Assembly: GCA_946803585.1 (NCBI GenBank) | Contig: CAMPEQ010000007.1 | Span: 94,451 to 158,450 of the forward strand | DNA: 64,000 nt | Source: an uncultured Actinomycetes bacterium | Lineage (GTDB): Bacteria > Actinomycetota > Actinomycetes > S36-B12 > UBA10799 | Reading direction: 5' to 3' | Shown here: piece by piece, positions 18,365 to 29,719 of the stretch | How positions within the stretch are numbered: position 1 is the stretch's first letter | Layout of the letters: each line of letters starts with the position of its first letter | Program-made: the position numbers and the translations under genes | The notes under the pieces: model-generated | Databases searched by the model: none | Told to the model about the DNA's origin: nothing | Seen by the model: the letters and a program-made list of their open reading frames with translations, nothing else

Positions 18365-19357
18365 ATGGCCAAGAACGAGACACTCGCTAAGGATGCGACA
18401 CGGTCCGACGTCGTGGAGTCATCACCCGACGTCACGGTCCTCCCGTCTGCAGAGCCGCCTCCAGGGCTGCCACGCGGAATCGCCTTGTCACCATCGCGTG
18501 CTTCGGACTTTCTGAGCTGTCCGCTGCTATTTCGCTATCGTGCCATTGATCGATTCCCTGAGAAACCGAGCTCCGCGGCAGCCCGAGGATCGCTTGTCCA
18601 TTCCGTTTTGGAAGACCTATTCGACCTGCCGGCCCCTGCGCGGACGCTCGATGCGGCGACTGAGTTACTGATGCCGGCTTGGGAGCGAATGGTTGACAGG
18701 CAACCATCGCTGACGTTCGCGGTAGCCGCTGGGTCTGACCGCGCTGTCGACGCGGAGGGTGATCAAGCACAGGTAGATCTAGACCGCCCGCCGAATGTCT
18801 CCGCCAAGGAGTTGGCACGTTGGATCCGCGGAGCGGAACCGCTCTTGCGCACCTACTTCAACTTGGAGGATCCCCAACACCTCGAGCCGGCTTCCCGTGA
18901 ACTTCGCATCGAAGTTGAGCTTGCCGATGGACCACCACTGCGTGGAATCGTCGACAGAGTTGACATTGCACCAAACGGGCTCAAGCGTGTAGTTGATTAT
19001 AAGACCGGCCGCTCCCCCGGCGAGGGGTTTGAGCAACGAGCGATGTTCCAGATGCGCTTCTACGCCCTCATGCTCTGGCGCCTTCACGGGTCGATTCCAA
19101 AACGGCTTCAGTTGATCTATCTGGGCGACTCACAGATCCTGCATTACGACCCATCGGAGCAGGAACTACTTGCGTTTGAGAGAACTCTACGAGCATTGTG
19201 GGACGCCATCACAAAGGTCGCTGAATCGGGTGATTGGCAACCACGACCATCACGGATGTGCGGGTGGTGTGACCACCACGATAGGTGTCCGACCAAAGGG
19301 GGGACCATTCCGAACCTCCCTACCGACCTCAACCTGATCCCCAAGCCAGTAGCCTGA
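18365..19357 (+). CDS. RecB-family Fe-S PD-(D/E)XK exonuclease
   Basis: A 330-residue nuclease. The PD-(D/E)XK core is visible: His79 in GSLVHSVLED, Asp197 in IVDRVD and Asp211-x-Lys213 in VVDYKTG, with a downstream QMRFYALM helix. Four cysteines, Cys52 (DFLSCPL) and Cys299/302/308 (MCGWCDHHDRC), match the iron-sulfur clamp of AddB/Cas4-type nucleases. It lacks a helicase domain. The ATG at 18365 is preferred to the earlier codon at 18335. The ABC ATPase gene begins 4 bases after its stop. No cas genes are nearby, so a Cas4 role is unlikely; DNA repair is inferred. Confidence 0.85.
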   Translation: MAKNETLAKDATRSDVVESSPDVTVLPSAEPPPGLPRGIALSPSRASDFLSCPLLFRYRAIDRFPEKPSSAAARGSLVHSVLEDLFDLPAPARTLDAATELLMPAWERMVDRQPSLTFAVAAGSDRAVDAEGDQAQVDLDRPPNVSAKELARWIRGAEPLLRTYFNLEDPQHLEPASRELRIEVELADGPPLRGIVDRVDIAPNGLKRVVDYKTGRSPGEGFEQRAMFQMRFYALMLWRLHGSIPKRLQLIYLGDSQILHYDPSEQELLAFERTLRALWDAITKVAESGDWQPRPSRMCGWCDHHDRCPTKGGTIPNLPTDLNLIPKPVA

Positions 19358-19361
19358 TCCT

Positions 19362-20126
19362 GTGGAACCAGCAGCGCGAGCGCGCAATCTGTCGAAGGTC
19401 TATGGCCAAGCGGACACCCGTGTTGTCGCGCTCGATTCAGTCGACGTTGACTTCGCAGCCGCGGAGTTCACCGCGATCATGGGTCCATCAGGGTCCGGTA
19501 AGAGCACTCTCATGCACTGCCTAGCGGGGTTAGACCAAGCCTCGGGGGGTGAGGTGTTCATTGGCGACACCGAGCTCACAGAACTGTCGGACAAGGCCCT
19601 GACCAAGCTCCGACGCAGCCAAGTTGGGTTCGTGTTTCAGAGCTTCAATCTGGTGCCTACCCTGACAGCCAAGGAGAACATCACGCTCCCGCTCGATATT
19701 GCTGGGAACAAGGTTGACCAAGAGTGGTTCGACATCGTTGTCGATACGGTTGGACTAAGAGATCGGCTCGGGCATAAGCCGACAGAGCTCTCGGGCGGGC
19801 AGCAGCAGCGGGTGGCGTGCGCCAGAGCATTGGCGTCACGGCCTGCGATTGTGTTCGCAGATGAGCCGACAGGCAATCTTGACTCAACCAGCGGCGCAGA
19901 GGTCTTGGGCTTTCTGCGTCGAAGTGTCGACGAGTTCAAACAAACGATCGTGATGGTCACCCACGATGCGAATGCCGCCTCCTACGCTGATCGCGTCATC
20001 TTCTTGGCCGATGGGCGAATCGTCGATGAGCTGCGCGAACCCACCGCGGCGCTGGTCCTCGAGAAGATGAAGAATCTCGATGCGGCAGCACGCCGCAACG
20101 AGGCGGCAGTCGGTGCGTCCTCTTAA
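19362..20126 (+). CDS. ABC transporter ATP-binding protein (LolD/MacB type)
   Basis: A 254-residue ATPase starting with GTG. Walker A is GPSGSGKST, the Q-loop is FVFQSFNLVPTLTA, the signature is LSGGQQQR, Walker B is AIVFADEPTGNLDS and the H-loop is VTHD. The FQSFNLVP and DEPTGNLD forms are typical of the LolD/MacB/FtsE-like group, which pairs with FtsX-like permeases. No permease follows: the next gene is on the opposite strand 9 bases away. It probably works with a permease encoded elsewhere. Confidence 0.9.
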   Translation: MEPAARARNLSKVYGQADTRVVALDSVDVDFAAAEFTAIMGPSGSGKSTLMHCLAGLDQASGGEVFIGDTELTELSDKALTKLRRSQVGFVFQSFNLVPTLTAKENITLPLDIAGNKVDQEWFDIVVDTVGLRDRLGHKPTELSGGQQQRVACARALASRPAIVFADEPTGNLDSTSGAEVLGFLRRSVDEFKQTIVMVTHDANAASYADRVIFLADGRIVDELREPTAALVLEKMKNLDAAARRNEAAVGASS

Positions 20127-20135
20127 GGCTCGACT

Positions 20136-20786
20136 CTAGCCGTGGCTGACAAGGCGGCGAAGCTTCCCAACGTCTATTGAGGCCGCGCTTTCGACGCTGA
20201 TCTGACGGTCGGAAGGCTCGATCGTGACCTCGCCCGGGACAATCACGACGAAGCAACCCGCCGCGGTTGCTGATGCAATACCGGTCAGCGAATCCTCTAA
20301 AACAACGGCCTCATGTGGATCGACTCCTAGCCTCGCGCACGCTGATAGATATGGCATCGGATGTGGCTTGTTCTCAGGTATTTGATCACCAGCGATGACC
20401 ACGTCAAATGCGAAACCGGTAGATTTCATCACCAACTCCGCGAGGTGTTGGAATGAGTTGGTCACTAGCCCGACCGGAATACCTGCCGCCACGATCTCGT
20501 CATAGAGGCCGCGAATCCCCGGTTGGATCGGGAACGGTCGAGTCCTCATCAACTCACCGATCGTATCGACTAGTCGCTCACCCATCTGTTCAGAAGTGAC
20601 CCCTGCCTTTTGAGCCATGTAGTCCACAACTCGTCCAAATGGGCCACCGAGTGAGAACGTGTGGTCCTCGTCGTCCCAAGTCGACCCGTAGAACTCCATC
20701 GTGGACACTTCAGCCTCATGCCACAGCGATTCGGACTCTACGAGGGTTCCGTCCATATCAAAGAGCACTGCCGCGAGTTCAGTCAC
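20136..20786 (-). CDS. HAD-family phosphatase (beta-phosphoglucomutase-like)
   Basis: A 216-residue haloacid-dehalogenase hydrolase. Motif I is LFDMDGTLVESE, motif II is VTNSFQHL, motif III is the Lys of ENKPHPMPY and motif IV is VLEDSLTG. A helical cap lies after motif I, as in PgmB/phosphatase members. GTG at 20786 is chosen to begin MTELAAVLFDMDG; TTG at 20804 is possible. It lies just after metH on the same strand and may be co-transcribed. The substrate cannot be read from sequence; small phosphorylated metabolites are usual. Confidence 0.85.
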   Translation of the reverse strand: MTELAAVLFDMDGTLVESESLWHEAEVSTMEFYGSTWDDEDHTFSLGGPFGRVVDYMAQKAGVTSEQMGERLVDTIGELMRTRPFPIQPGIRGLYDEIVAAGIPVGLVTNSFQHLAELVMKSTGFAFDVVIAGDQIPENKPHPMPYLSACARLGVDPHEAVVLEDSLTGIASATAAGCFVVIVPGEVTIEPSDRQISVESAASIDVGKLRRLVSHG

Positions 20787-20813
20787 GTGAGCATTGTCGC
20801 GCAATGTCGCCGC

Positions 20814-23800
20814 CTACGTAGCGTTGAAGTACCTCGCTTGCGGATGGTGAAAGATAATCGCTGAGGTCGACTGCTCTGGGTGGAGTTGGTACTCCTCACT
20901 GAGCTCGACACCAATTCGATTTGGGTCAAGCAGCTCGAACATCACCGTCTGCTGCTCCAACTCCGGGCATGCGGGATACCCAAAGGAGAAACGTTCACCG
21001 CTGTACTTCTGCTTGAGGATGTCAGCCATCGGGATATCGCTTGGGTCCGGCATTCCGAGCTCGGCACGTACCCGTGAGTGCCAGTACTCGGCTAACGCCT
21101 CAGTGAGCTGGACTGAAAGGCCGTGTAGCTCAAGGTAGTCGCGGTACGCGTTGTCGGCGAACAGCACTTCCGTGGCTTTTGCGATCTTGGAACCAGCTGT
21201 GACGACCTGCATCTCGAGAACGTCAACCTCGCCGGGTTTGAGTAGCTCAAGGGGACGAATGTAGTCAGCCAGGCACAGGAACTGCCCGTGACCCTGACGG
21301 GGGAATCGCAGGCGAGCCATTTCCGTGGGCCGCGAACCATCAGTCAACTCAGCCATCTCGGTTGGATTGCCAAGGACCACCTCATCGCCGTCGGCCCAAG
21401 CCGGATAGTAGCCGTACACCACTGCCGCTTCGAGTAGATTCTCGGTCTTTATCCGGTCCAGCCAAGCCCTCAACTGGGGCTTGCCGTCGGTCTCAACAAG
21501 ATCGTCGTACGTTGGACCGTTCTCTCCACGCGATGGAGTTAGCCCCCACTGTCCACGGAACAGTGCGCGCTCGTCGAGGTAGTTGGTGTATTCAGCTAGT
21601 CCGATCCCCTTGACGATCCGATCCCCCCAGAAGGGTGGAGTTGGCAGCGGATTGTCGTCTGCAACTGCTGAGCGCTTTGGAATGTCAGCGGCATCGACGG
21701 TCTTTACCGATCGCGTGCGAACCCGTCGTTCGCGACGTTCAGGTAAGGCCGCGCCCTCATCGCCGCGCTTGACCGCCATCATCGCGTCCATCAGGCTGAG
21801 CCCTTCAAACGCGTCGCGGGCGTAGCGGACTTCTCCGTCGAAGAGGTCGGCCATGTCTTGCTCGACGAATGCCCTGGTGAGGGCAGCCCCGCCCAACATG
21901 ATCGGCCAGTTCTCGCCGAGGCCGCGCTGGTTGAGCTCTTTGAGATTGTCACGCATGACTACGGTCGATTTGACGAGTAAGCCAGACATCCCGATGACGT
22001 CAGCGTTGTGCTCTTGGGCAGCATCAATGATCACATTGACGGGTTGTTTGATGCCAAGGTTAATGACCTCGTACCCGTTGTTTGTCAGAATGATGTCGAC
22101 GAGGTTCTTTCCGATGTCGTGCACATCGCCCTTGACCGTCGCCAATACCAAGCGACCCTTGCCGCCCTCATCTGTCTTCTCCATGTGGGGTTCCAGGTAT
22201 GCAACAGCGGTCTTCATCACTTCGGCACTCTGCAGGACGAATGGCAGCTGCATTTGACCTGATCCGAAGAGCTCCCCGACAACCTTCATTCCGGAGAGCA
22301 ATGTCTCGTTCACGATCTCGAGGGCGGGTTTCTCTAACAGAGCGTTGTCGAGGTCCTCGTCCAGACCTGTGCGCTCGCCATCAATGATGCGACGTTGGAG
22401 TCGCTCGAAGAGCGGTAGCTTCGCGAGCTCTTCGGCGCGCGTCTCGGCACTACTGCGTGCCTCGACTCCTTCGAAGAGCTCCATGAAGCGCGCCAACGGA
22501 TCGTAGTCCGTGGTTCCGTCTTCATTGAAGGTTCGGCGGTCATAGACCAAGTCCAACGCGGTCTCGCGCTGTTCGTCCGGAATCCGGTTCATGGGAACAA
22601 TCTTGGATGCGTGGACGATCGCCGAGGTGAGACCGGCTTGCTGGCACTCGTGGAGGAATACAGAGTTGAGCACCTGACGTCCCGCTGGGTTGAGCCCGAA
22701 GGAGACATTGGAAACGCCGAGCGTGGTTTGCACCTCGGGGTAGATTGCCTTCAACTCGCGAATCGCCTCGATCGTCTCGATGCCATCTCGCCGGGTCTCT
22801 TCCTGGCCTGTGGCAATCGGGAAGGTCAGGGTGTCGACGAAGATGTCCGAGATCTCCATCCCCCAGTTCCCGGTGAGATCCTCAATCAGGCGCGTGGCGA
22901 TGCGGACTTTCCAGTCCTTATCGCGGGCTTGTCCTTCCTCATCAATAGTCAGTGCTACGACTGCCGCACCATGTTCCTGGACCAGCGGCATCACCTGCCG
23001 GATTCGTGAACCCTCCCCGTCGCCATCCTCGTAGTTCACAGAGTTGATGACACATCGTCCTCCTAGCATCTCCAACCCTGCCTCAATCACGGCCGGCTCG
23101 GTCGAATCGAGCACGATCGGCAGCGTTGATGCGGTGGCGAGTAGCCCAGCGAGAGTGCGCATGTCCTCGGCACCGTCGCGACCTACGTAGTCCACACATA
23201 GGTCAAGTAGATGAGCGCCATCTCGAGCCTGGGCCTTAGCAATCTCTAGGCAGTCGTTGTGTCGACCTTCGAGCATCGCATCGCGGAAAGCGCGGGACCC
23301 TACGGCGTTGGTGCGCTCGCCAATGTTCAACACACTGGCATCCTGTCCGAACGGCACGGCCGAATAGATCGACGAGGCACTGGCCTCGTGTACTGGCTGA
23401 CGAGCTACCGGCGCGCGGGCAGCTATTCGGTCAACGACGGCCTTGAGATGTGCTGGCGTTGTACCGCAGCATCCGCCGACGATGTTGAGGCCGTATTCGG
23501 TTGCGAATAGGTCGTGCGCATCAGCGAGCGCGTCTGGCCCCAACGGATAGCTAGCTCCCTGCGAAGTCAGTTGCGGCAGCCCTGCATTTGGCATGCAGCT
23601 GATGAGCACTTCCGACTGCTGAGACAGAGTTCGAAGATGTTCGCTCATCTCTTCTGGACCGGTCGCGCAGTTCAAACCGATCATGTCGATGCCGAGGTGC
23701 TCAAGTGCGGTCAGAGCAGCGCCGGTCTCAGTGCCAACGAGCATAGTTCCGGTCGTTTCGACCGTGATCTGGGCGATGAGTAAGGCGTTCTTACCTGTGC

Positions 23801-24344
23801 GTGCCATTGCCCGACGCGCACCAATCACGGCTGCCTTTGCGAGCAGGATGTCCTGCATCGTCTCGATGAGGATCGCGTCGACTCCCCCGTTTAGCAGACC
23901 AACACATTGGGTCTCGTACGCATCTCGCAAGAGAGCGAATGGTGCGTGTCCAAGTGTAGGGAGCTTCGTTCCCGGCCCTACTGACCCAATGACATATCGG
24001 GGTTGTTCCGGCGTCGACCACGCATCAGCGGCCTCCCGGGCAATTCGCGCACCGGAGTGCGCTAGCTCCTCAATCCGCTCGGTGATGTCGTACTCGTTGA
24101 GGTTCGCCCAGTTCGCGCCGAAGGTATTTGTCTCGACCATATCGACGCCAACTTCGAAGTACGCATCATGGACAGCGCGAACCACGTCGGGTCGAGTGAC
24201 GTTCAGGATCTCATTACAGCCTTCGTGGCCTTCGAAGTCATCAAGGGAAAGGTCGTTGTCCTGCAGCATCGTTCCCATTGCGCCGTCGGCAACGAGAACA
24301 CGGGACTTTAGGGCACTCAGGAGAAGTTCTTTGCGATCAGTCAT
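20814..24344 (-). CDS. metH: cobalamin-dependent methionine synthase MetH
   Basis: A full-length 1176-residue methyltransferase that makes methionine from homocysteine and 5-methyltetrahydrofolate. The homocysteine domain has zinc ligands Cys226 (GLNCATGP) and Cys292/293 (GGCCGTTP). The folate domain follows at about 335-620, then the cobalamin module with DVHDIG (axial His742), and the SAM activation domain ending with RFSFGYPACPEL. All four modules are intact. The upstream gap to the next gene is short and shows no sign of a cobalamin riboswitch. Confidence 0.97.
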   Translation of the reverse strand: MTDRKELLLSALKSRVLVADGAMGTMLQDNDLSLDDFEGHEGCNEILNVTRPDVVRAVHDAYFEVGVDMVETNTFGANWANLNEYDITERIEELAHSGARIAREAADAWSTPEQPRYVIGSVGPGTKLPTLGHAPFALLRDAYETQCVGLLNGGVDAILIETMQDILLAKAAVIGARRAMARTGKNALLIAQITVETTGTMLVGTETGAALTALEHLGIDMIGLNCATGPEEMSEHLRTLSQQSEVLISCMPNAGLPQLTSQGASYPLGPDALADAHDLFATEYGLNIVGGCCGTTPAHLKAVVDRIAARAPVARQPVHEASASSIYSAVPFGQDASVLNIGERTNAVGSRAFRDAMLEGRHNDCLEIAKAQARDGAHLLDLCVDYVGRDGAEDMRTLAGLLATASTLPIVLDSTEPAVIEAGLEMLGGRCVINSVNYEDGDGEGSRIRQVMPLVQEHGAAVVALTIDEEGQARDKDWKVRIATRLIEDLTGNWGMEISDIFVDTLTFPIATGQEETRRDGIETIEAIRELKAIYPEVQTTLGVSNVSFGLNPAGRQVLNSVFLHECQQAGLTSAIVHASKIVPMNRIPDEQRETALDLVYDRRTFNEDGTTDYDPLARFMELFEGVEARSSAETRAEELAKLPLFERLQRRIIDGERTGLDEDLDNALLEKPALEIVNETLLSGMKVVGELFGSGQMQLPFVLQSAEVMKTAVAYLEPHMEKTDEGGKGRLVLATVKGDVHDIGKNLVDIILTNNGYEVINLGIKQPVNVIIDAAQEHNADVIGMSGLLVKSTVVMRDNLKELNQRGLGENWPIMLGGAALTRAFVEQDMADLFDGEVRYARDAFEGLSLMDAMMAVKRGDEGAALPERRERRVRTRSVKTVDAADIPKRSAVADDNPLPTPPFWGDRIVKGIGLAEYTNYLDERALFRGQWGLTPSRGENGPTYDDLVETDGKPQLRAWLDRIKTENLLEAAVVYGYYPAWADGDEVVLGNPTEMAELTDGSRPTEMARLRFPRQGHGQFLCLADYIRPLELLKPGEVDVLEMQVVTAGSKIAKATEVLFADNAYRDYLELHGLSVQLTEALAEYWHSRVRAELGMPDPSDIPMADILKQKYSGERFSFGYPACPELEQQTVMFELLDPNRIGVELSEEYQLHPEQSTSAIIFHHPQARYFNAT

Positions 24345-24432
24345 AGTGTGGCAAAGGCTACCTGCGCATCGAATCAGGCATACGCTTGCGCTTGGCGATT
24401 TCCTGAGAATCTTCTAGTAATTGGAGTCAACG

Positions 24433-25266
24433 TTGATCGAGTGGGAACAACTACCCGAACTGCGTTCACCCGTCCTGGTCACCTCGTTTGAGGGCTGGAA
24501 CGACGCGGGCGAGGCAGCGACTGACGCAGTTGATCACCTAAGACAGGTCTTTGATGCCGAACCCCTTGGAGAGATCGAACCTGACGATTTCTACGACTTC
24601 CAGGTGACGCGACCCCACGTGAAGTTTGACGGGGATGCTCGCGAGGTGACGTGGCCGACTACCCGCTTCTACGTCGCGCACGCTCCCAATCGTGACTTCG
24701 TGCTCGCACACGGTATCGAGCCCAATATGCGGTGGCGGCGGTTCTGTTCCGACATCATCGAGGTTGCCGAAGACCTCGAAGTCGAGCTGGTCGTCAATCT
24801 CGCCGCGTTGCTCGCAGATGTTCCACACACACGACCTGTTCCCATTAGCGCGTTCGCGACCTCAACCGATTTGATCGTCAACCATGGCTTTGAGCGATCC
24901 GGGTATGAGGGACCAACTGGAATTGTCGGTGTGTTTCAGCATGCCTGTGATCTAGCGGAACTGCCAGCGATTTCAATCTGGTCGGCCGTGCCGCACTACG
25001 TCGCTCAGAACCCCTGCCCGAAGGCCGCCCTCGCGTTGATCACTCGGCTCGCGGACGTCACCGCGACTAAGATTCCACTCGGCGACCTGCCCGACGAGGC
25101 AGCCGCATGGCAGCGCGGTGTCGAAGAGATGGCTGCAGAGGACGGCGAGATCGCTGAGTACGTGGAACGTCTCGAGCGAGCACGCGATAGCGAGGAGTTC
25201 AACGCGACGAGCGGGGATGCGATTGCGGCTGAGTTCGAGCGCTACCTCAAACGTCGCGAGAAATAG
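24433..25266 (+). CDS. PAC2 family protein
   Basis: A 277-residue member of the PAC2 family, related to the archaeal/eukaryotic proteasome assembly chaperone fold. Family marks are LVTSFEGWNDAGEAA near the start and a YEGPTGIVGVF segment. The TTG at 24433 is chosen because GGAG lies 6 bases before it and it gives MIEWEQLPELRSPVL; the TTG at 24421 is the alternative. It is divergent from metH. In actinobacteria PAC2 proteins are common, and a role in assembling the 20S core encoded nearby is not established. Confidence 0.85.
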   Translation: MIEWEQLPELRSPVLVTSFEGWNDAGEAATDAVDHLRQVFDAEPLGEIEPDDFYDFQVTRPHVKFDGDAREVTWPTTRFYVAHAPNRDFVLAHGIEPNMRWRRFCSDIIEVAEDLEVELVVNLAALLADVPHTRPVPISAFATSTDLIVNHGFERSGYEGPTGIVGVFQHACDLAELPAISIWSAVPHYVAQNPCPKAALALITRLADVTATKIPLGDLPDEAAAWQRGVEEMAAEDGEIAEYVERLERARDSEEFNATSGDAIAAEFERYLKRREK

Positions 25267-25302
25267 CGCCCGAACTCAGCTCACAGGTCGACCTAGAACT
25301 TA

Positions 25303-26949
<1,647 letters not shown>

Positions 26950-27069
26950 GAGAACTCCTCTTGGTTCGTATCTTCATCGTGGATTCGGTCAATGGAACTA
27001 GTGGTGTCGGGTCCAGGAAACCGAGAGGGCTAGGCGAACCAAGCCGACCCGGCAAACCTGATCGACGGG

Positions 27070-28446
27070 CTAGACGGTCGGCTCACGCCATCCGCCGTAT
27101 TCGGCCGTCATATCGATTGCAGCCTGCGGACCCCAGGTACCTGGCTTGTAGGTCTGCGGTTGATCAGGATCATCAATGATTGGCTGAACAATCCGCCATG
27201 TCTCCTCGACGGTTGCCTCGTCCGGGAAGAGCGAGCGATCACCTTCCATTGCAGAGGTAAGGAGCAGCTCATACGGCTCTGGCGCGTCACCGAGTGCCTT
27301 GGCGAAGTCAACGGAGAGATCGACCGGCTCCAAGTGATCGCCACCTGGTTGCTTGACGCGAATCGCCAGTGATACGCCAGAATCGCTTCCCAATCGCAGA
27401 ACGATGTCGTCGTGGAACTCCGAGACACGCAAACGGCCATTGATGTAGATCGGCGGAATCTTCTTCATTCGCACAACAACCTCGGTTGCCTTCACCGGCA
27501 GGTTTTTGCCAGCGCGGATGAAGACTGGAACACCTCCCCATCGCATGCTGTTGATGTCCATCCTCAGCGCCACAAAGGTCTCCGTAGCGGAGTCAGGTTT
27601 GACACCCTTAACTTCTTTGTACCCCTCGTATTGACCGCGGACTACGTTCTTGGGGTCAACATCGGGAATCGCGCGGAAGATATCCAACCGAGGTGCCGCG
27701 ATATCGTGAACTGGGACTTCCATCGTTGTCAGGGCAAGTACCTGCAGTAGGTGGTTCTGGACGACGTCTCGGATCGTGCCGACCGGGTCGTAGAAGGAGC
27801 CGCGGTCTGCAACGCCAAAGTCCTCAGCCATCGTGACCATGATGCAGGCAACGTAGTGGTTGTCCCAGACAGGCTCGAACATCGTGTTAGCGAACCGCAG
27901 GTACAGCAGATCTTGGACCGGCTCTTTACCGAGGTAGTGATCAAGGCGATAGATCTGATCCTCGCGCATGATCCCGTGCAGGGTCTTATTCATATCGACT
28001 GCGGTCTTGTAGCTCGTTCCGAACGGCTTCTCAAAGACGATCCGAGCCTCCCCGTGCAGCATGTCAGCGTTGTACAACTGCTGCGCAACCGTGATGAAAA
28101 GACCCGGCGGCACCTCAAGGTAGTAACAGGCCGAGTTTGTGTCGCCGAGTTCCTTCTTAAGGTTCTGATAGAGCTCGGGATCCTTGAAGTCACCGTGAAC
28201 GTATGACAGTCGCTGAGCTAGACGGGTGAATACCTCTTCATCAATCGCCCCCTCCTCATTCTCGATCGACTCCCGTGCATGCGCAACTAGCTGGTCGTGC
28301 GTCCAATCGTTGAACGCCACGGTTACTACTGGCACATGGAGCATGTTCCGGCGTTCGAGCCGGTACAGCGATGGAAGTGTCATCTTCTTTGCAAGATCTC
28401 CGGTAATCCCAAAAATCACCAGTCGATCGGACGTCTGCGATGCCAT
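27070..28446 (-). CDS. zwf: glucose-6-phosphate dehydrogenase (copy 1)
   Basis: A 458-residue G6PDH. The nucleotide-binding motif is VIFGITGDLAKK, the substrate site shows FEKPFGTS and the catalytic motif is RLDHYLGKEP. The ATG at 28446 (MASQTSDRLVIFG) is preferred over an upstream extension to 28521. It is divergent from gnd with a 98-base spacer that should hold both promoters. The usual actinobacterial partner opcA is absent here. A second, clearly different G6PDH is at 49820-51283. The motif GITGDLA differs from GATGDLA of the other copy. Confidence 0.94.
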   Translation of the reverse strand: MASQTSDRLVIFGITGDLAKKMTLPSLYRLERRNMLHVPVVTVAFNDWTHDQLVAHARESIENEEGAIDEEVFTRLAQRLSYVHGDFKDPELYQNLKKELGDTNSACYYLEVPPGLFITVAQQLYNADMLHGEARIVFEKPFGTSYKTAVDMNKTLHGIMREDQIYRLDHYLGKEPVQDLLYLRFANTMFEPVWDNHYVACIMVTMAEDFGVADRGSFYDPVGTIRDVVQNHLLQVLALTTMEVPVHDIAAPRLDIFRAIPDVDPKNVVRGQYEGYKEVKGVKPDSATETFVALRMDINSMRWGGVPVFIRAGKNLPVKATEVVVRMKKIPPIYINGRLRVSEFHDDIVLRLGSDSGVSLAIRVKQPGGDHLEPVDLSVDFAKALGDAPEPYELLLTSAMEGDRSLFPDEATVEETWRIVQPIIDDPDQPQTYKPGTWGPQAAIDMTAEYGGWREPTV

Positions 28447-28544
28447 CAATGGTCCCTTTCCCCTAGTCTCGCGAGTGACCTTAGCGAGCAATCGGCCCCT
28501 GTTGCCGAGAATGTCGCTCACATCGAATCAAGTTGGAGGCATAA

Positions 28545-29579
28545 GTGGCCACGGAAACACCAATGCAGTTAGGAATGGTTGGGCTAGGACGCATGGGTGC
28601 GAACATCGTGCGCCGAATCATGCGAGACGGACATCGAGCGGTTGTGTTTGACACCGACCCGAAGGTTGTCGCTGAACTCGTCGCTGAGGGTGCCGAGGGC
28701 GCCGCCTCCATGGAAGAACTCGTGGAGAAGCTCGAGAAGCCCCGTAACGCCTGGATCATGGTTCCGGCCGGAGACATCACTGACAAAGTCATCACCCAGA
28801 TGATCGGCCTCATGGATGAGGGCGACTCCATTATCGATGGCGGTAACTCCTACTACCGTGACGATATTCGTCACGCAAAGATGGGCGCCGAGAAGGGCGT
28901 TCACCTCATCGACTGCGGAACTTCCGGCGGCGTCTGGGGCCTTGAGCGCGGCTACTGTCTGATGATTGGTGGCGACGATAAGCAGGTCGACCGCCTCGAT
29001 CCAATTTGGGAATCAGTTGCTCCCGGCGTTGGAGACGTCGAGCGCACACTAGGCCGTAAGGGTGACTTTGCACCAGAAGAGCAGGGCTGGCTTCACTGTG
29101 GTCCAAACGGTGCTGGGCACTTCGTCAAAATGGTTCACAACGGCATCGAGTACGCGACGATGGCGGCATACGCAGAGGGCCTGAACATCCTCGAGAACGC
29201 CGATGCTGGCAAGGAGAACCGCGACCAGGATGCAGAGACAGCGCCCCTGGAGCATCCAGAGTTCTACCAGTACGACATCGATGTCTCGAAGGTCTCTGAG
29301 GTGTGGCGCCGCGGATCGGTTATTGGCTCGTGGCTGCTCGACCTGACAGCGATCGCCCTACTCGAAGACCCCACGCTGAAGGACTTCAGTGGGCGGGTAT
29401 CTGACTCGGGCGAGGGACGCTGGACCAGCATCGCTGCCATCGAAGAAGGCGTTCCGGCTTCGGTGCTCACCGCCTCGCTGTACTCGCGGTTCAGCTCACA
29501 GGGTCACAACCTATTCGCTGACAAGGTGCAGTCGGCCATGCGTAAGCAGTTCGGTGGCCACGACGAGAAGAAGGACTAA
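28545..29579 (+). CDS. gnd: 6-phosphogluconate dehydrogenase (decarboxylating, Gnd/GntZ short type)
   Basis: A 344-residue enzyme of the short type. The dinucleotide fold begins MVGLGRMGANIVRR, the active site has the IDCGTSGGVWGLERG and GPNGAGHFVKMVHNG motifs. It oxidises 6-phosphogluconate to ribulose-5-phosphate. The start is GTG at 28545, preceded by GGAGG 5 bases away. The Asp in VVFDTDPK, after the first strand, fits the NAD-preferring short form, but the cofactor is inferred. It is divergent from zwf and ends before a strong hairpin terminator. Confidence 0.94.
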   Translation: MATETPMQLGMVGLGRMGANIVRRIMRDGHRAVVFDTDPKVVAELVAEGAEGAASMEELVEKLEKPRNAWIMVPAGDITDKVITQMIGLMDEGDSIIDGGNSYYRDDIRHAKMGAEKGVHLIDCGTSGGVWGLERGYCLMIGGDDKQVDRLDPIWESVAPGVGDVERTLGRKGDFAPEEQGWLHCGPNGAGHFVKMVHNGIEYATMAAYAEGLNILENADAGKENRDQDAETAPLEHPEFYQYDIDVSKVSEVWRRGSVIGSWLLDLTAIALLEDPTLKDFSGRVSDSGEGRWTSIAAIEEGVPASVLTASLYSRFSSQGHNLFADKVQSAMRKQFGGHDEKKD

Positions 29580-29608
29580 CACCCGCTAGATCGAACGCGG
29601 TATTGCAG

Positions 29609-29652
29609 GAGCCGCTGGGGAGGATTCACTCGAATCTGCCCAGCGGCTCTTT
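29609..29652. terminator. hairpin terminator between gnd and mshC
   Basis: Arms GAGCCGCTGGG (29609-29619) and CCCAGCGGCTC (29639-29649) form a perfect 11-base stem with a 19-base loop, followed by TTTGCT on the plus strand. It sits 30 bases after gnd and beyond the 3' end of the convergent mshC gene, so it may serve both. Confidence 0.8.
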
Positions 29653-29719
29653 GCTGTCCTGTTGGGCAGTTCTCGAATACCCGGGATGGAGACCACACCG
29701 GCAGCCGTTGAGCTACTTG

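Noticed and set aside
24345-24432. Cobalamin riboswitch before metH
   Set aside because: The gap is under 100 bases and lacks the conserved B12-box pattern by eye.
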